64,000 nt of DNA from NCBI RefSeq assembly GCF_002878395.1, contig NC_061116.1, positions 123,123,853-123,187,852 on the forward strand, in the 5' to 3' direction. A program made the position numbers and the translations under genes. Source of the DNA: Capsicum annuum. Its lineage: Eukaryota; Streptophyta; Magnoliopsida; Solanales; Solanaceae. The notes beneath the pieces were generated by a model. The model searched no databases and was not told where the DNA came from. It was given only the letters and a program-made list of their open reading frames with translations. Shown one piece after another: positions 35,456 to 46,166 of the stretch; within the stretch, counting starts at the first letter, position 1; every line of letters starts with the position of its first letter.

Positions 35456-37676
35456 ATATTTTTGGTAAATTTTAGTGAATTCATGACTAGAAAATGGTTA
35501 GGTTTATTCACTTGAAATGTGAATTAGAGAGTTGAAAATGGTTAAGTGTAGTATTTTGAAAAGTGTACTAATCACTTGAGAAGTGGATTAGCGACTTGAA
35601 AATGGTTTAGTATAGTTACTTGAAAGGTGAACTTGTGTTTTGAAATTAGTAAAGTGTAATCACTTGAAAATGTGAATTTATGACTTGAAATTGGTTTAGT
35701 GTTGGCACTTGAAATGTGAATTCATGACTTGAAAATGGTTAGGTTTATTCACTTGAAATGTGAATTAGAGAGTTGAAAATAGTTAAGTGTAGTATTTTGA
35801 AATGTGTACTATTCACTTGAGAAGTAGATTAGAGACTTGAAAATTGTTTAGTATTGTTACTAAAAAGATGAACTTGTGTTTTGAAATTAGTAAAGTGTGA
35901 TCACTTGAAAATGTGAATTCATGACTTGAAATTGGTTTAGTATTGACACTTAAAATGTGAATTCAGGACTTGAAAATGTTTAGGCTTAGCCACTTGCAAT
36001 GTGAATCAGAGAGTTGAAAATGATCAAGTATAGTGTTTTGAAATGTGTACTAGTCACTTGAGAAGTAAATTAGCGACTTGAAAATGGTTTAGTGTAGTTC
36101 TTGAAAGGTGAACTTGTGATTTGAAATTAGTAAAGTTTAATCACTTGAAAATGTGAATTCATAACTTGAAATTGGTTTGGTGTTGGCATTTGAAATGTGA
36201 ATTCATGACTTGAAAATGGTTAGGTTTATTCACTTGAAATGTGAATTAGAGAGTTGAAAATAGTTAAGTGTAGTGTTTTGAAATGTGTACTAGTCACTTT
36301 AGAAGTGGATTAGCGACTTGAAAATGGATTAGTGTAGTTACTTGAAAGGTGAACTTGTGTTTTGAAATTAGTAAAGTGCAATCACTTGAAAATGTGAATT
36401 CATAACTTAAAATTGGTTTAGTGTTGGCACTTGAAATGTGAATTCATGACTTGAAAATGGTTAGGCTTAGCCACTTACAATGTGAATTAGAGAGTTGAAA
36501 ATGGTCAAGTGTAGTGTTTTGAAATATGTACTAGTCACTTGAGAAGTGGATTAGCGACTTGAGAATGGTTTAGTGTAGTTCTTGAAAGGTGAACTTGTGT
36601 TTTGAAATTAGTAAAATGTAATCACTTGAAAATATGAATTCATAACTTGAAATTGATTTGGTGTTGGCACTTGAAATGTGAATTCATGACTTGAAAATGG
36701 TTAAGTTTCTTCACTTGAAATGTGAATTAGAGAGTTAAAAATGGTCAAGTGTAGTGTTTTAAAATGTGTACTAGCGACTTTAAAGTGATCCAGTGTAGTC
36801 ACTTGAGAAGTGGATTAGCGACTAGAAAATAGTTTAGTGTAGTTACTTGAAAGGTGAACTTGTGTTTTAAAATTAGTAAAGTGTAATCACTTGAAAGTGT
36901 GAATTCATGACTTGAAAATAATTTAGTGTTGTCACTTGAAATGTGAATTCATGACTTGAAAATGGTTAAGTTTAGTCACTTGAGAAGTGAATTAGAGAGT
37001 TGAAAATGGTTAAGTGTAGTGTTTTGAAATGTTTACTAGTCACTTCAAATTGATCAAGTGAGTAGTCACTTGAAATGTGAATTAGAGAGTTGAAAATTGT
37101 TAAGTTTAGTGTTTTGAAATGTTTACTAGTGGCTTCAAATTGAACAAGTGTAGTCACTTGAGAAGTGAATTAGTGACTTGAAAATAGTTTAGTGTAGTTA
37201 CTTGAAAGGTAAACTTGTGTTTTGAAATTAGTTAAGTGTAATCACTTAAAAGTGTGAATTCATGACTTGAAATTGATTTAGTGTTGTCACTTGAAATATA
37301 AATTCATTACTTGAAAATGATTAAGTTTAGTCACATGAGAAGTGAATTAGAGAGTTGAAAATTGTTAAGTGTAGTGTTTTGAAATGTGTTCTAGTGACTT
37401 TAAATTAATCAAGCGTAGTCACTTGATTAGTGAATTAGTGACTTGTAAATGATTTAGTATAGTTACTTGAAAGATGAACTTATGTTTTGAAATTAGAAAA
37501 ATGTAATCATTTGAAAATATGAATTCATGACTTGAAATTGGTTTAGTGTTGTCACTTAAACTGTGAATTCATGACTTGAAAATGGTTTGCGTTGTCACTT
37601 GAAATGTGAATTCATGACTTGAAAATGGTTAACTGTAGTGTTTTGAAATGTGTACTAGTGACTTCAAAATGATCAA
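35456..37676. repeat. Higher-order minisatellite: 22-bp monomers in 44-bp pairs in 241-bp units
   Basis: The landmark GAATTCATGACTTGAAAATG starts at 35477, 35718, 35959, 36199, 36440 and 36680, giving a period of 240-241 bases. Each unit divides into eleven 21-23 base monomers sharing the core ACTTGAAA, mostly in pairs of about 44 bases with one unpaired monomer (GTACTAGTCACTTGAGAAGT). After 36680 the order breaks: the next landmarks fall at 36945, 37300, 37565 and 37608, with monomer-sized insertions and duplications. There is no long ORF. It lies within the CACTA element. Confidence 0.95.
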
Positions 37677-37680
37677 GTCC

Positions 37681-38063
37681 CCACCACCTCCACCTCCACC
37701 TCCAACTTCTCCTCCACCTCCTCCTGTAGAAGAAAATATTGATGCAGATTTGATTGGTCTAGTTCTTGGAGATACGGACATGCTTGGTAGAGTGTTCATC
37801 GAGCCTGATGGATCTTCGTAAGTTTATTTGTCAATTGATAGGTTTATTTTTTTATTAATAAAATATTCAGGCTTACATACGTATTATGTTATTTACAGGT
37901 GGTATCCTACGTCAAAATAAGTTAATGAGGCTGTAAGGGGGAGCATTATGAGACTTTTTACATATCCTTGGTACGAGTGGTGGGACATTCCTATAGTCTC
38001 TACACAAGCCATGTTTCAAGAGTTTAAGGCATATTAGATTTAATTATTATTTAGTTAACTTTA

Positions 38064-38109
<46 letters not shown>

Positions 38110-38170
38110 TATAACACTAATCAAATGATTTTGGTTGGCAAAGCACGATCAGGCCATTTCTACAATTTTT
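37681..38170 (+). pseudogene. Plant En/Spm-type transposase remnant (Transposase_24-like)
   Basis: A proline-rich start is followed by ENIDADLIGLVLGDTDMLG and RVFIEPDGSS, ending at 37817 before a donor GTAAGT. After an 81-base intron ending TTTACAG (37898), exon 2 reads WYPTSK, a stop, then VNEAVRGSIMRLFTYPWYEW and WDIPIVSTQAMFQEFK. A further piece after an intron with (AT)n gives WLAKHDQAISTIF. This matches my memory of the plant transposase family (RVxIxPDG, then a W-rich segment). It has at least two stops and is a fragment. Its presence agrees with the CACTA terminus upstream. Confidence 0.65.
38067..38107. repeat. (AT)n microsatellite
   Basis: An uninterrupted AT run lies in a presumed transposase intron. 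Confidence 0.95.
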
Positions 38171-38192
38171 TAGAAACATGCTGCTATGTCAC

Positions 38193-40826
38193 TGTAATAC
38201 TCTGAATTTTTTTTCCTAAGCTTAATTTCTCTTCGAGAAGATAAAAGAGTGACTTCCTATGTGAGTATCTTTATAAACATATAGAATTTCCCTAATTTTG
38301 ACTTTTTATCACATGAAAAATTTGATAAGCTTTTCGTCGATATAAGATTCGCCCAAATCCGATACCCGAGCGAGAAGTTATGGCTAATTTAAGTCCTAGT
38401 CATAAAACAACGTTATTTTAGTGCTTGGCGTGTCGCGGAGAGGGTCTATTTGACAATTGTCAATTTCCAGTGGAACTCCGCGATAGTGGTGCGTCACAGA
38501 GGACCCCAATTTCCAAAGAGTTAATTTCCAATGGACTAGCGCGATTGTGATGCGTCACGCTGAAGTTTCAGGTCCCAACCAGTGGGACAAAGCGATGGCT
38601 CTGCATCACGGTGACTCCCAGATTCCCATTTGTCAATTTCCAGTGAGCCACCGTGATAATGACTCATCGTGGTGGCCCATAAAATCAGGTTCCCAGTTCA
38701 ATTTTTCCAGCTTCATACAAAAGTTAAAAAGAGCACTTTGGACTTTTTCCAAGCCTCTTAAACCGTGCAAATACCAATTTAAAGCCATTTACAAGCATTC
38801 TATAAAGTCTCTCTCAAGTTTTCTCTCAACAAAAACACTACGCATCCAAAACCTCTTTAAAAAATCTCAAGAATCCACCATAGATTTTCTAAATTGAGTC
38901 AAGATTCAAGGTTCACAAGTCAAGGGCTTGAAGAACGCTCATTCAAGAGTACGAATAGAGTTCAAAAGCAAGAGTTTATCCAAAGCTTCTAATTCAAGCT
39001 ATGTGGGGTTTTGAACAAGGGTAATCCTTTCACCCTTGTGTCCAAAGGCTTATTTAAACTACAATTCTCTGCAATTTATGAGATTTTACATGAAATTGAA
39101 TTGGGGGTTTTCACCCACTGTTATTGGTGCAAGCTTTTAATGTTTCCATTGAATTAAGAGTCTAATGATATGATTTTTACATGTTTTCTTTAGAAATTGC
39201 AGCTGGGTCTATACCCTATGATTTTAATCCTTGAAAAGTTAATAGTTAAAATATTTGAGATATTGAAGTATATGAGTTTGTTGAGATTTTGAGACTAATT
39301 GCTGAAATTTCTAGATTTCTACATGAGTTATGAATCTATATGCTATCTATTATGCTTTTGATGAGTTTTAACTTGAGATTGAATTATGGGTTATTAAGCC
39401 CTACTTGAGACTTGAGATTTTATGAACTCTTGTGCTATAAGCACCCAGGATTTGAGTATTTTGAGATTGTTGAGAAATGTTTTGACCTAATGGTCATTGA
39501 GTTTTGAAATCGACTTTGCTATATGAGATTTCATATTTGATTATTGGGTTCTTATTGAACCATGAGATTATTCTAAAGTGGATTTTCATGGGATAATCGA
39601 GATAATCTAAAGGGAGTAGTATTTAGCATCGAGTTGGGTAAGTTACCATTGTTTCTTACCCCATAACTATGTGCCACCATAGGTTGGGCCTAAGGCCGAG
39701 ATATTAGGCCCGAGGTTAAGATAAGTGATCATTGAATTTAGGTTATACTCCCTGGCAAAGAGTATAATGCTCCTCTCCAATGTGAGGTCTCTTCCTTAGG
39801 AGGACAAAACTTTGGACTCCATGTAGCTTGCATGGTTTATGTCGGTTAAGAGAATCTCCCTTAAAACTAATGCTTTGAGATAAGATATTTTCCTTTAAAA
39901 CTAAAATACTTTACCTTGATATGAGTATTTTTCCTTAAAGCTTGAAATGAGATATTTTCCTAATGTGAATGAAATGCCTTCAAGTATGTTCCAAAGTTAT
40001 ATGATTCTAAACTCTAAGTATTTGAGTTCAAAAGAGTTATACGTTCTTGAGCATTAAAGAAGTTTTACTCTCTATGAGATATATGCATGAGTTGAAATTA
40101 TTGCTTAAAGTTTTCTGTAGCCTTGAGTAATGAGAATAAGAGAAGAGTACAAATTTCAAAGCTAAAAGTATAATGACTCACGAGATTGTGTTACATTTTC
40201 CATTTTACATGATTCATGAGCTTTGCATTTTATTCTTATTCAAGCCATGTGAGTCATTACTTATTACATGCATGATTTGCTTAAAGAGTATTGATATTGT
40301 TTTATATAAATACATGCACCTCCACATACTCTGTATATTCTTAAGTGCTGATCCACATATACGTCTATGTGCTATATTGTCTTATAATGTAGGTTTAGGT
40401 GCTCAACCCCAACCTTATCAGTGATTTTCGAGTACCTCTATCTATATTCCTATAGTGGTGAGTCCTCATGGTTTGAGGATCTATATTTAGACATCTCTAT
40501 ATTTTGAGAGACTATGTTGTTATTTCCAGTTCATTTTAAGTTAGTTGGGGATCTGTCCCAATCGCTCTCTATTTCATGGATTAGTAGAGGCTTTGTCAGA
40601 CTAGTTATCAAATTGTGGTGGTGTTGAGGTTTCTGATATTTCTTGGTCATTTGGACCGAGCATTTTCTCCGTATTTCTTTTCATATGATATGACTATGCT
40701 AGTGTTTGAATTGTTTTATCTTGAAATGAGTGTTATTAGTAGAAACATGCTCGAAGGATTAGCTTAGGGCTACCTTTAGCCTTAAGCATCGTGTGACATC
40801 TCGGGAGGCAATTTCGGATTGTTACA
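38193..40826 (+). repeat. 5' LTR of a Ty3 chromovirus
   Basis: It starts TGTAATACTCTG and ends GGATTGTTACA, followed by an initiator-Met type primer site. Inside are a U3 motif array (38420-38675), a leader with AAGATTCAAGG-type sequence, and conserved modules shared with 43817-46166: GTATGTGGGGTT..GAACAAGG, GTATTTAGCA.CGAG, CTCCTTAGGAGG-like and TATGTCGGTTA. Small ORFs at 38547 and 40173 have no protein support. Confidence 0.88.
38420..38675. promoter_or_regulatory. U3 motif array, motif CGCGAT..GTGATGCGTCACG
   Basis: Near-palindromic units recur every 55-60 bases: GCGTGTCGCGG, CCGCGATAGTGGTGCGTCAC, GCGCGATTGTGATGCGTCAC, AGCGATGGCTCTGCATCACG and CCGTGATAATGACTCATCG. They are separated by CAATTTCCAGTG-like spacers. 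The position, 230-480 bases into the LTR, suggests U3 regulatory sites; this is inferred. Confidence 0.6.
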
Positions 40827-40828
40827 AA

Positions 40829-40844
40829 CTTGGTATAAGAGCCT
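40829..40844 (+). promoter_or_regulatory. Primer binding site, initiator-Met tRNA type
   Basis: TGGTATAAGAGCC starts at 40831, a few bases after the LTR end. It differs from TGGTATCAGAGCC at one position. Confidence 0.85.
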
Positions 40845-41031
40845 AAGGTTTTAAAGAGTCCTAGAAAGTATGACAAGCCGCGTTGAGTAGAGTCTTGATC
40901 ATTGGTGGGTAGCGCACCACATTTATGAGCAAGAGGCTATAAGACGTTTTAGGAAAAATTATTTTTTTGGATTCTATTGTGCCTACAGTTGTCTCGCTTA
41001 TCTAATATTTCATGCTCTTCTATTTCATAAA

Positions 41032-42180
41032 ATGCCTCTCCGAAGAGCAAATACCCACAGGAACGATGATGAGCAACCCCCACTTGTTGATCCTTTGAAT
41101 GAGACTATGTCTTATGCCGAGTTTCGGGGCCTTTCAGGTGTTATCCCAAGCAGTCACCACCAATTTCTAGGCTAATATCCAGGCCGCATTTGCTAATCAG
41201 CAGGGAGGGGATATAGCTGTGGCTAGGATTTGTGATTTTATGCGGATGAATCCACCAGAGTTTTATGGGTCTAAGGCAGATGAAGATCCACAGTTGTACC
41301 TTGAAGAGGTGAGAAAGATCACACAGAAAAATCACACAGGTGGTGCATATTTCAGAGGAAGAAAGTGTTGAGTTGGCATCTTACAGGTTAAAGGACATAG
41401 CTTATGACTGGATTGTATCGTGGAGAAAAGGTAGAGGTGATGATTCTGCTCCTATGACTTGGCAGGTATTCCAAGATGCATTCTTGGACAAGTTCTTTCC
41501 GCTTGAGCTAAGGGAAGCAAAGATTAAGGAGTTTATGAACTTGAGGCAGGGCTCTATGACTATTAAGGAGTACTGCTTGAAGTTTAACTAGTTGGCCAAG
41601 TATTCTCCTGATTTGATTTCTGACACCCGGGCTAGTATGAGCAAGTTTGTGACCGGTGTTTCTAGGTTAGTACTCAAGGAGTGTAGGAATGCGATGCTAC
41701 ATAGGGATATGGATCTAGCTAGGTTGATGATGCATGCCCAATAGATAGTGGCAGATAAGATTAGGGAGAGAGATCGAGTGAGGGGTAACAAGATGGATAG
41801 ATCTGAGCAGCAAAAGTATATCCAGCCTAGGTTCCATGAGGGGAACAATCCTCAGTTTTAGAGGCATCCATCTATGCCAGCGCCTTTATCAACTAGTGCT
41901 CCCTCACCTAGAAGTAGGTAGGAGCAAGATGGCAAATCTTTTATGTCTAGGTCACAGAACAATGTTGGTAATAGGCCCCGTTATCCTCTTTGTGCTAAGT
42001 GTGGTAGGGATCATCCTGGTGAGTATTTATAGATCAGAGGGGTTGTTTTAGCTGTGGCAAGCAGGGCCACAAACTTAGAGATTGTCCTCATGCTAGACAG
42101 GGGAACAGAGATGCCCAACCTCAGCACAGGCTACTAGTGTACCAGCTCCTGTACCTCATCCTACCCCTATTTAGGGCACT
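41032..42180 (+). pseudogene. Gag of the Ty3 chromovirus (frameshifted)
   Basis: The start is ATG at 41032 (MPLRRANTHRNDDEQ), followed by SYAEFRGL. After a frame change the capsid core follows at 41340-41591: SVELASYRLKDIAYDWIVSW, FLDKFFPLELREAKIKEFMN, LRQGSMTIKEYCLKFN. A stop lies at 41589, then LAKYSPDLISDTRASMSKFV. The C-terminus keeps CAKCGRDHPGEY and, in another frame, an intact CCHC knuckle, CFSCGKQGHKLRDC (42044-42085). At least three lesions prevent full translation. Confidence 0.85.
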
Positions 42181-42189
42181 TTATCTAGC

Positions 42190-43816
42190 ACTGCTGGCAA
42201 TCAGTGCCAAAATAAATTCTATGCCTTACCATCCCATCAGGAGCAGGAGGACTCTCCCGATGTTGTTACTGGTATGCTTCGCATCTTTTGTTTTGATGTT
42301 TATGTGTTGTTGGACCTTGGGTCAAGTCTCTCTTATGTGACCCAACTTGTAGCTATGAATTTCAAACTGAGTCCCGAAAAGATTCCTAAGCCTTTCCTAG
42401 TCTCCACACTCGTAGGGGCATCAGTTGTTGCTAAACAAGTGTACAGAGATTGTCCTGTTACTGTTCTTCATAGAGTTATACTCGCTGATTTGATAGAGTT
42501 AGACATGGTGGATTTTGAACTTATTCTGGGTATGGATTGGCTTCATTCTTGTTATGCATCTATAGACTATCATACCCATATGGTCAAGTTTCAGTTTCTT
42601 AATGAACTAACTTTTGAGTGGTCCGAGAGTTTGGTATCTCCCAAGAGTCATTTTATCTTCTATCTTAAAGCCAGAAAGCTAATATCCGAGGGTTGCATCT
42701 ATCACCTAGTTAGAGTCAAAAACACTAAGTTCAAGGCTCCAACTATTCAGTTAGTCGATATTGTTAATGAGTTTTCAGATGTTTTTCTAGAAGAAGGGTA
42801 CCTCCCGATAGACATATAGAATTCGGATTGACCTTTTTTCCGATACTCGACCTATTTCTATTCTACCATACCATATGGCACCTACAGAGCTTAAGGAGTT
42901 GAAAGAGCAACTCAAGGATCTTTTAGACAAAGGTTTGGGTCACTCCTGTTTTATTCATGCAAAAGAAAAATGATTCTTTGCGTATGTGCATTGACTATCG
43001 TTAACTTAACATGGTCACAGTCAAAAATAACTATCCTCTTTTGAGAATTAATGACTTGTTTAACCAGTTGCATGGTGCAAGTTATTTCTCCAAGATAGAC
43101 CTTAGATCCAGCTATCATCAATTTAAAGTGAGGGATTGTGATATTCCAAGGGCAGCCTTCCAAACCCGCTATGGTCACTTTGAGTTTCTAGTCATGTCCT
43201 TCGGGCTAACCAATCCCTCAGCCACCTTTATGGACCTCATGAATCAAGTGTTTAAGCAATATCTTGATATGTTTGTTATTGTTTTCATAGATGATATCCT
43301 TGTGTACTCCCGTAATGAAAATGACCATGCGAATCATCTTAGAATTGTCTTGCAAACCCTCAGATATCACCAGTTTTTTGCCAAATTAAGTAAGTGTGAA
43401 TTTTGGCCAAGGTCTATAGCCTTTCTGGGTCATATCATTTCAGCCGAAGGTATTAGAGTTGATCCCTAAAAGACAGAAGCAGTGAAAAATTGGCCTAGAC
43501 CTATCTCCTTGTATGAAATTAGGAGTTTCATGGGTCTAGCTAGCTACTACCACCATTTCATTGAGGGTTTCTCTTCTATTGCATCTCCCATGACCCGGCT
43601 GACCTAAAATAAAGTTAAGTTCCAGTGGTCAGATTCCCGTGAAAAGAGTTTTTAGGAGTTGAAGATTTGACTTACTTCAACCCCTGTATTGACTTTGCCT
43701 GATGGTACAAATGGTTTTATGGTGTATTGTGATGTCTCTAAAATTGGTTTGGGTTGTGTGTTGATGGAAAAAGGTAAGTTTGTAGCCTACGCCTCTATGA
43801 CTTCCAAAGTGATTGA
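42190..43816 (+). pseudogene. Protease, RT and RNase H start; truncated by the next LTR
   Basis: The protease at 42274-42819 reads VLLDLGSSLSYVTQLVAMNF (DLGS in place of the usual DxG context), VSTLVGASVVAKQVYRDCPV and VDFELILGMDWL. The RT at 43011-43469 is well kept: [37 protein letters not shown], intact FIDD at 43284-43295, [20 protein letters not shown]. RNase H begins FMVYCDVSKIGLGCVLMEKG and VAYASM, then stops at about 43816 where another LTR starts. Integrase and chromodomain are absent. Two stops lie between RT and RNase H. Confidence 0.88.
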
Positions 43817-46166
43817 TGTTTAAACCATATTGCATTTCTCTAATTTTCACTTTTTGTTATGTATAGCATTGAATAAGATTTCCGTCGATACTAATTTCAT
43901 CAAAATCCAACATCGGATGAGTGAGTTATGACCATTTTACTGAATGCTATCGGATAGCCAGGTTTAACGGTCGACCTGGTGGACCGTCAGGTCCTTGGTG
44001 AACCATCAAGTATCCCATCAAGCCAAGGCAGTAACTCCCTTTTTGGGATATTGTGTGATGGTCAAAGTGGTGGACCGTCACAAAGTTGATGGACCGTGAA
44101 GGTGTTCGTCAGACCGAGACAGAATGTCTCATTTCTGGCTCTCAAGTGACGGACGACTTGGTGGACCATCACTTTTCTGACAGACCGTCAGGTTTGAGTG
44201 ACGAACGACTTGGTGGATCGTCAGTCCCTCTGACGGACCATCAGGTCGACCGTCATAGGCCCCAATCAGTAAATTTCAGCATTTTTCAAAAGGGCATCTT
44301 GGTTATTTCCGCTCCTTATGGCCTTATATATATATCTATGTAGAGAAGAAAAGATCATTTTCTCTCTATTTCTCTCCAATTTTCTTTCACGAATTCTCTA
44401 GAAACCTAGGGTTTCTTCCAAACCCAAAAAATCAAATCATCTTCAAGAAATTCAAGAAATCTCTCATAAATTTCTTCAAGTTGTTCAAGAACTAAGTCCC
44501 TCAAGTCAAAGGAAATATGGTCTTGATCTAAAAGTGTGAGAAAGAAGTTTCAAGCAAGTTTTTATATCTTCAAAATCAAAATCTAAGGTATGTGGGGTTT
44601 GAACAAGGACACTCCTTTCGTTCTTGTGCCTAAAGATTTACTTTCTATTATTGATTTACATGATATTGCAAGAGGGTTTACACCCAAATTTCTCTATTAA
44701 TGATTTATGAGATTTGAGTTGAATAAGTTTGATATTTATGATTATTTCACCATCATGTTTCTTAAATTAAGAATTTATTCCATGAGATGTATATTATCAT
44801 TATGTATTGATGATTTCTAAGTAATTTAAGTCAAGTTCCATGAGTTGAATATTTTTATTATGAATTGATGATTTTTGAATGATTTGAGACAAGTGTTATG
44901 AGTTACGCCTTTCCATGAGAAATTTAGCTATTGAATGTATATTGATATGTGAACTTGAGAGTCAAGAATGAGTCTTGTGATGTTTCCATGAAGCTTTTGA
45001 TATTTGAAATAACTTGATAAAAAATATATTTGATGCCGAGAAAGATTGTGTTGAGTTGAGATGAGTCGAGTTAGGAATCCACAAGATGTTTATGATTTTC
45101 AGATGAGATATATATATTTATGTTTTGGTCTTTATAATGGAACCATGAGTTGATATTGATTGAGGTGGATTTCCTAATGCGTTCTGAGCTGAGTCTGGGA
45201 GAAGTATTTAGCACCGAGCGGGAAATATGGTATTTCTCTAGAACTACGTGCCACCGTAGGATTGGTGTTGATGATTGTGGGCCAAAGGCCGAGAATGAGA
45301 TTGCGATATTGATATTGAGGTTGTACTCCCTAGTAAGAGTACAACACCCCTGCCAATGTGGGGTTCTCTCCTTAGGAGGGCAAAACATTGGACTCCGTGA
45401 GGCTCACATAGTGTAGTTATGTCGGTTATAAGAAACTCCCACGTCCATAATGATATAAGTTTCTTGAGCTACCGAGTCACTCTAATTAATGAGTCAAAGC
45501 TTTTGAGTTGAGTTAAATGATTTACGAGATTTATGAAGCACGTATTACTACTTACTACTGATGATTTATGAGAAAAATGTTTTAGATATTTCAAGCGAAG
45601 AGAGTTATTATGGTCAACATGCATGATTTTCTTATGCATTTATGATATTATTTAAATGTTGCATCCACCTTTGCATACTCAGTACATTCCCAAGTACTGA
45701 CTCCCATACTCTTTTGCATTCTATATTTCATTGTGATATAGGTTCAGGTGCTCAGTCTCAGCAGCGACAGTGATTTTCGAGTACCTTCTTCTACATCTCT
45801 GCAGTTGGTGAGTCCTCATGGTTCGAGGACCTATATCTCTCATTTTATCTTGCTGATAGATGGTCGTTTATTTTCAATTCAGTACGAGTCAGTTGGGGAT
45901 CTGTCCCAATGGCTCCTCAGTCTTATGTAGTAAAGGCTTTGTCAGATAAGTGTGCCAGTATGCACAGGATTTCAGTATTTTGGTTGTACAGGACAGTTTC
46001 ATTTTGTATCTAAGCATGGTCATGACATGCTTATTCCTCTTTATCTTAGCATGATTTGTGTTACAGTGAGTTCTGAAAGTGATGACAGGCTTAGAGTGTT
46101 AGCTTGAGGCCACGTGTGACCTTAAGCACCATGTGACGTCTCGGGATGGGTTCTTGGGGCATTACA
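43817..46166 (+). repeat. LTR of a second Ty3 subfamily, plus strand
   Basis: It runs from about TGTTTAAACC (start uncertain) to GGGGCATTACA. It aligns with the 38193 LTR in its middle and 3' parts but has a different U3. A TATA-like TTATATATATATC at about 44324 is followed by CTAGAAACCTAGGGTTTCTT near 44395, the likely start of transcription. No primer site follows its end, so it is either a 3' LTR or a solo LTR. I found no matching 5-bp flanks. Confidence 0.75.
43960..44260. promoter_or_regulatory. U3 motif array, motif GACCGTCA / TGACGGAC
   Basis: The words GGTCGACC, GTGGACCGTCAGG, GTGGACCGTCAC, GATGGACCGTGAAGG, TGACGGACGACTTGGTGG, CAGACCGTCAGG, CTGACGGACCATCAGG and TCGACCGTCA crowd into 300 bases in both orientations. 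The array lies just upstream of a TATA-like box. Confidence 0.65.

Larger units (their letters stand above)
32330..38192 (+). mobile_element. Left part of a CACTA (En/Spm-type) transposon
   Basis: CACTACTAAAAAAAGG at 32330 follows TAA, a possible 3-bp target duplication, exactly where copy B homology ends. About 860 bases of subterminal repeats follow, then internal tandem repeats and spliced remains of a plant transposase at 37681-38170. No matching ...TAGTAGTG right end is visible; a Ty3 LTR begins at 38193 and everything beyond is retrotransposon, so the right half is missing or displaced. Confidence 0.75.

Noticed and set aside
35456..37676. Regular short repeats that at first glance suggest a CRISPR array
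   Set aside because: Repeats are contiguous with no unique spacers, the units are related to each other, and the context is a plant transposon.
37678..37735. Proline-rich stretch as an extensin-like gene
   Set aside because: It reads directly into the transposase motif RVFIEPDG in the same frame, so it is the N-terminal part of the transposase remnant.
38547..38897. 116-residue ORF in plus strand
   Set aside because: It overlaps the U3 array and leader of an LTR; no domain is recognisable and the frame is not kept in related LTRs.
41836..42340. Short ORFs of 67-71 residues in the gag region
   Set aside because: They are frame shadows of gag; the true knuckle CFSCGKQGHKLRDC is in a different frame at 42044-42085.
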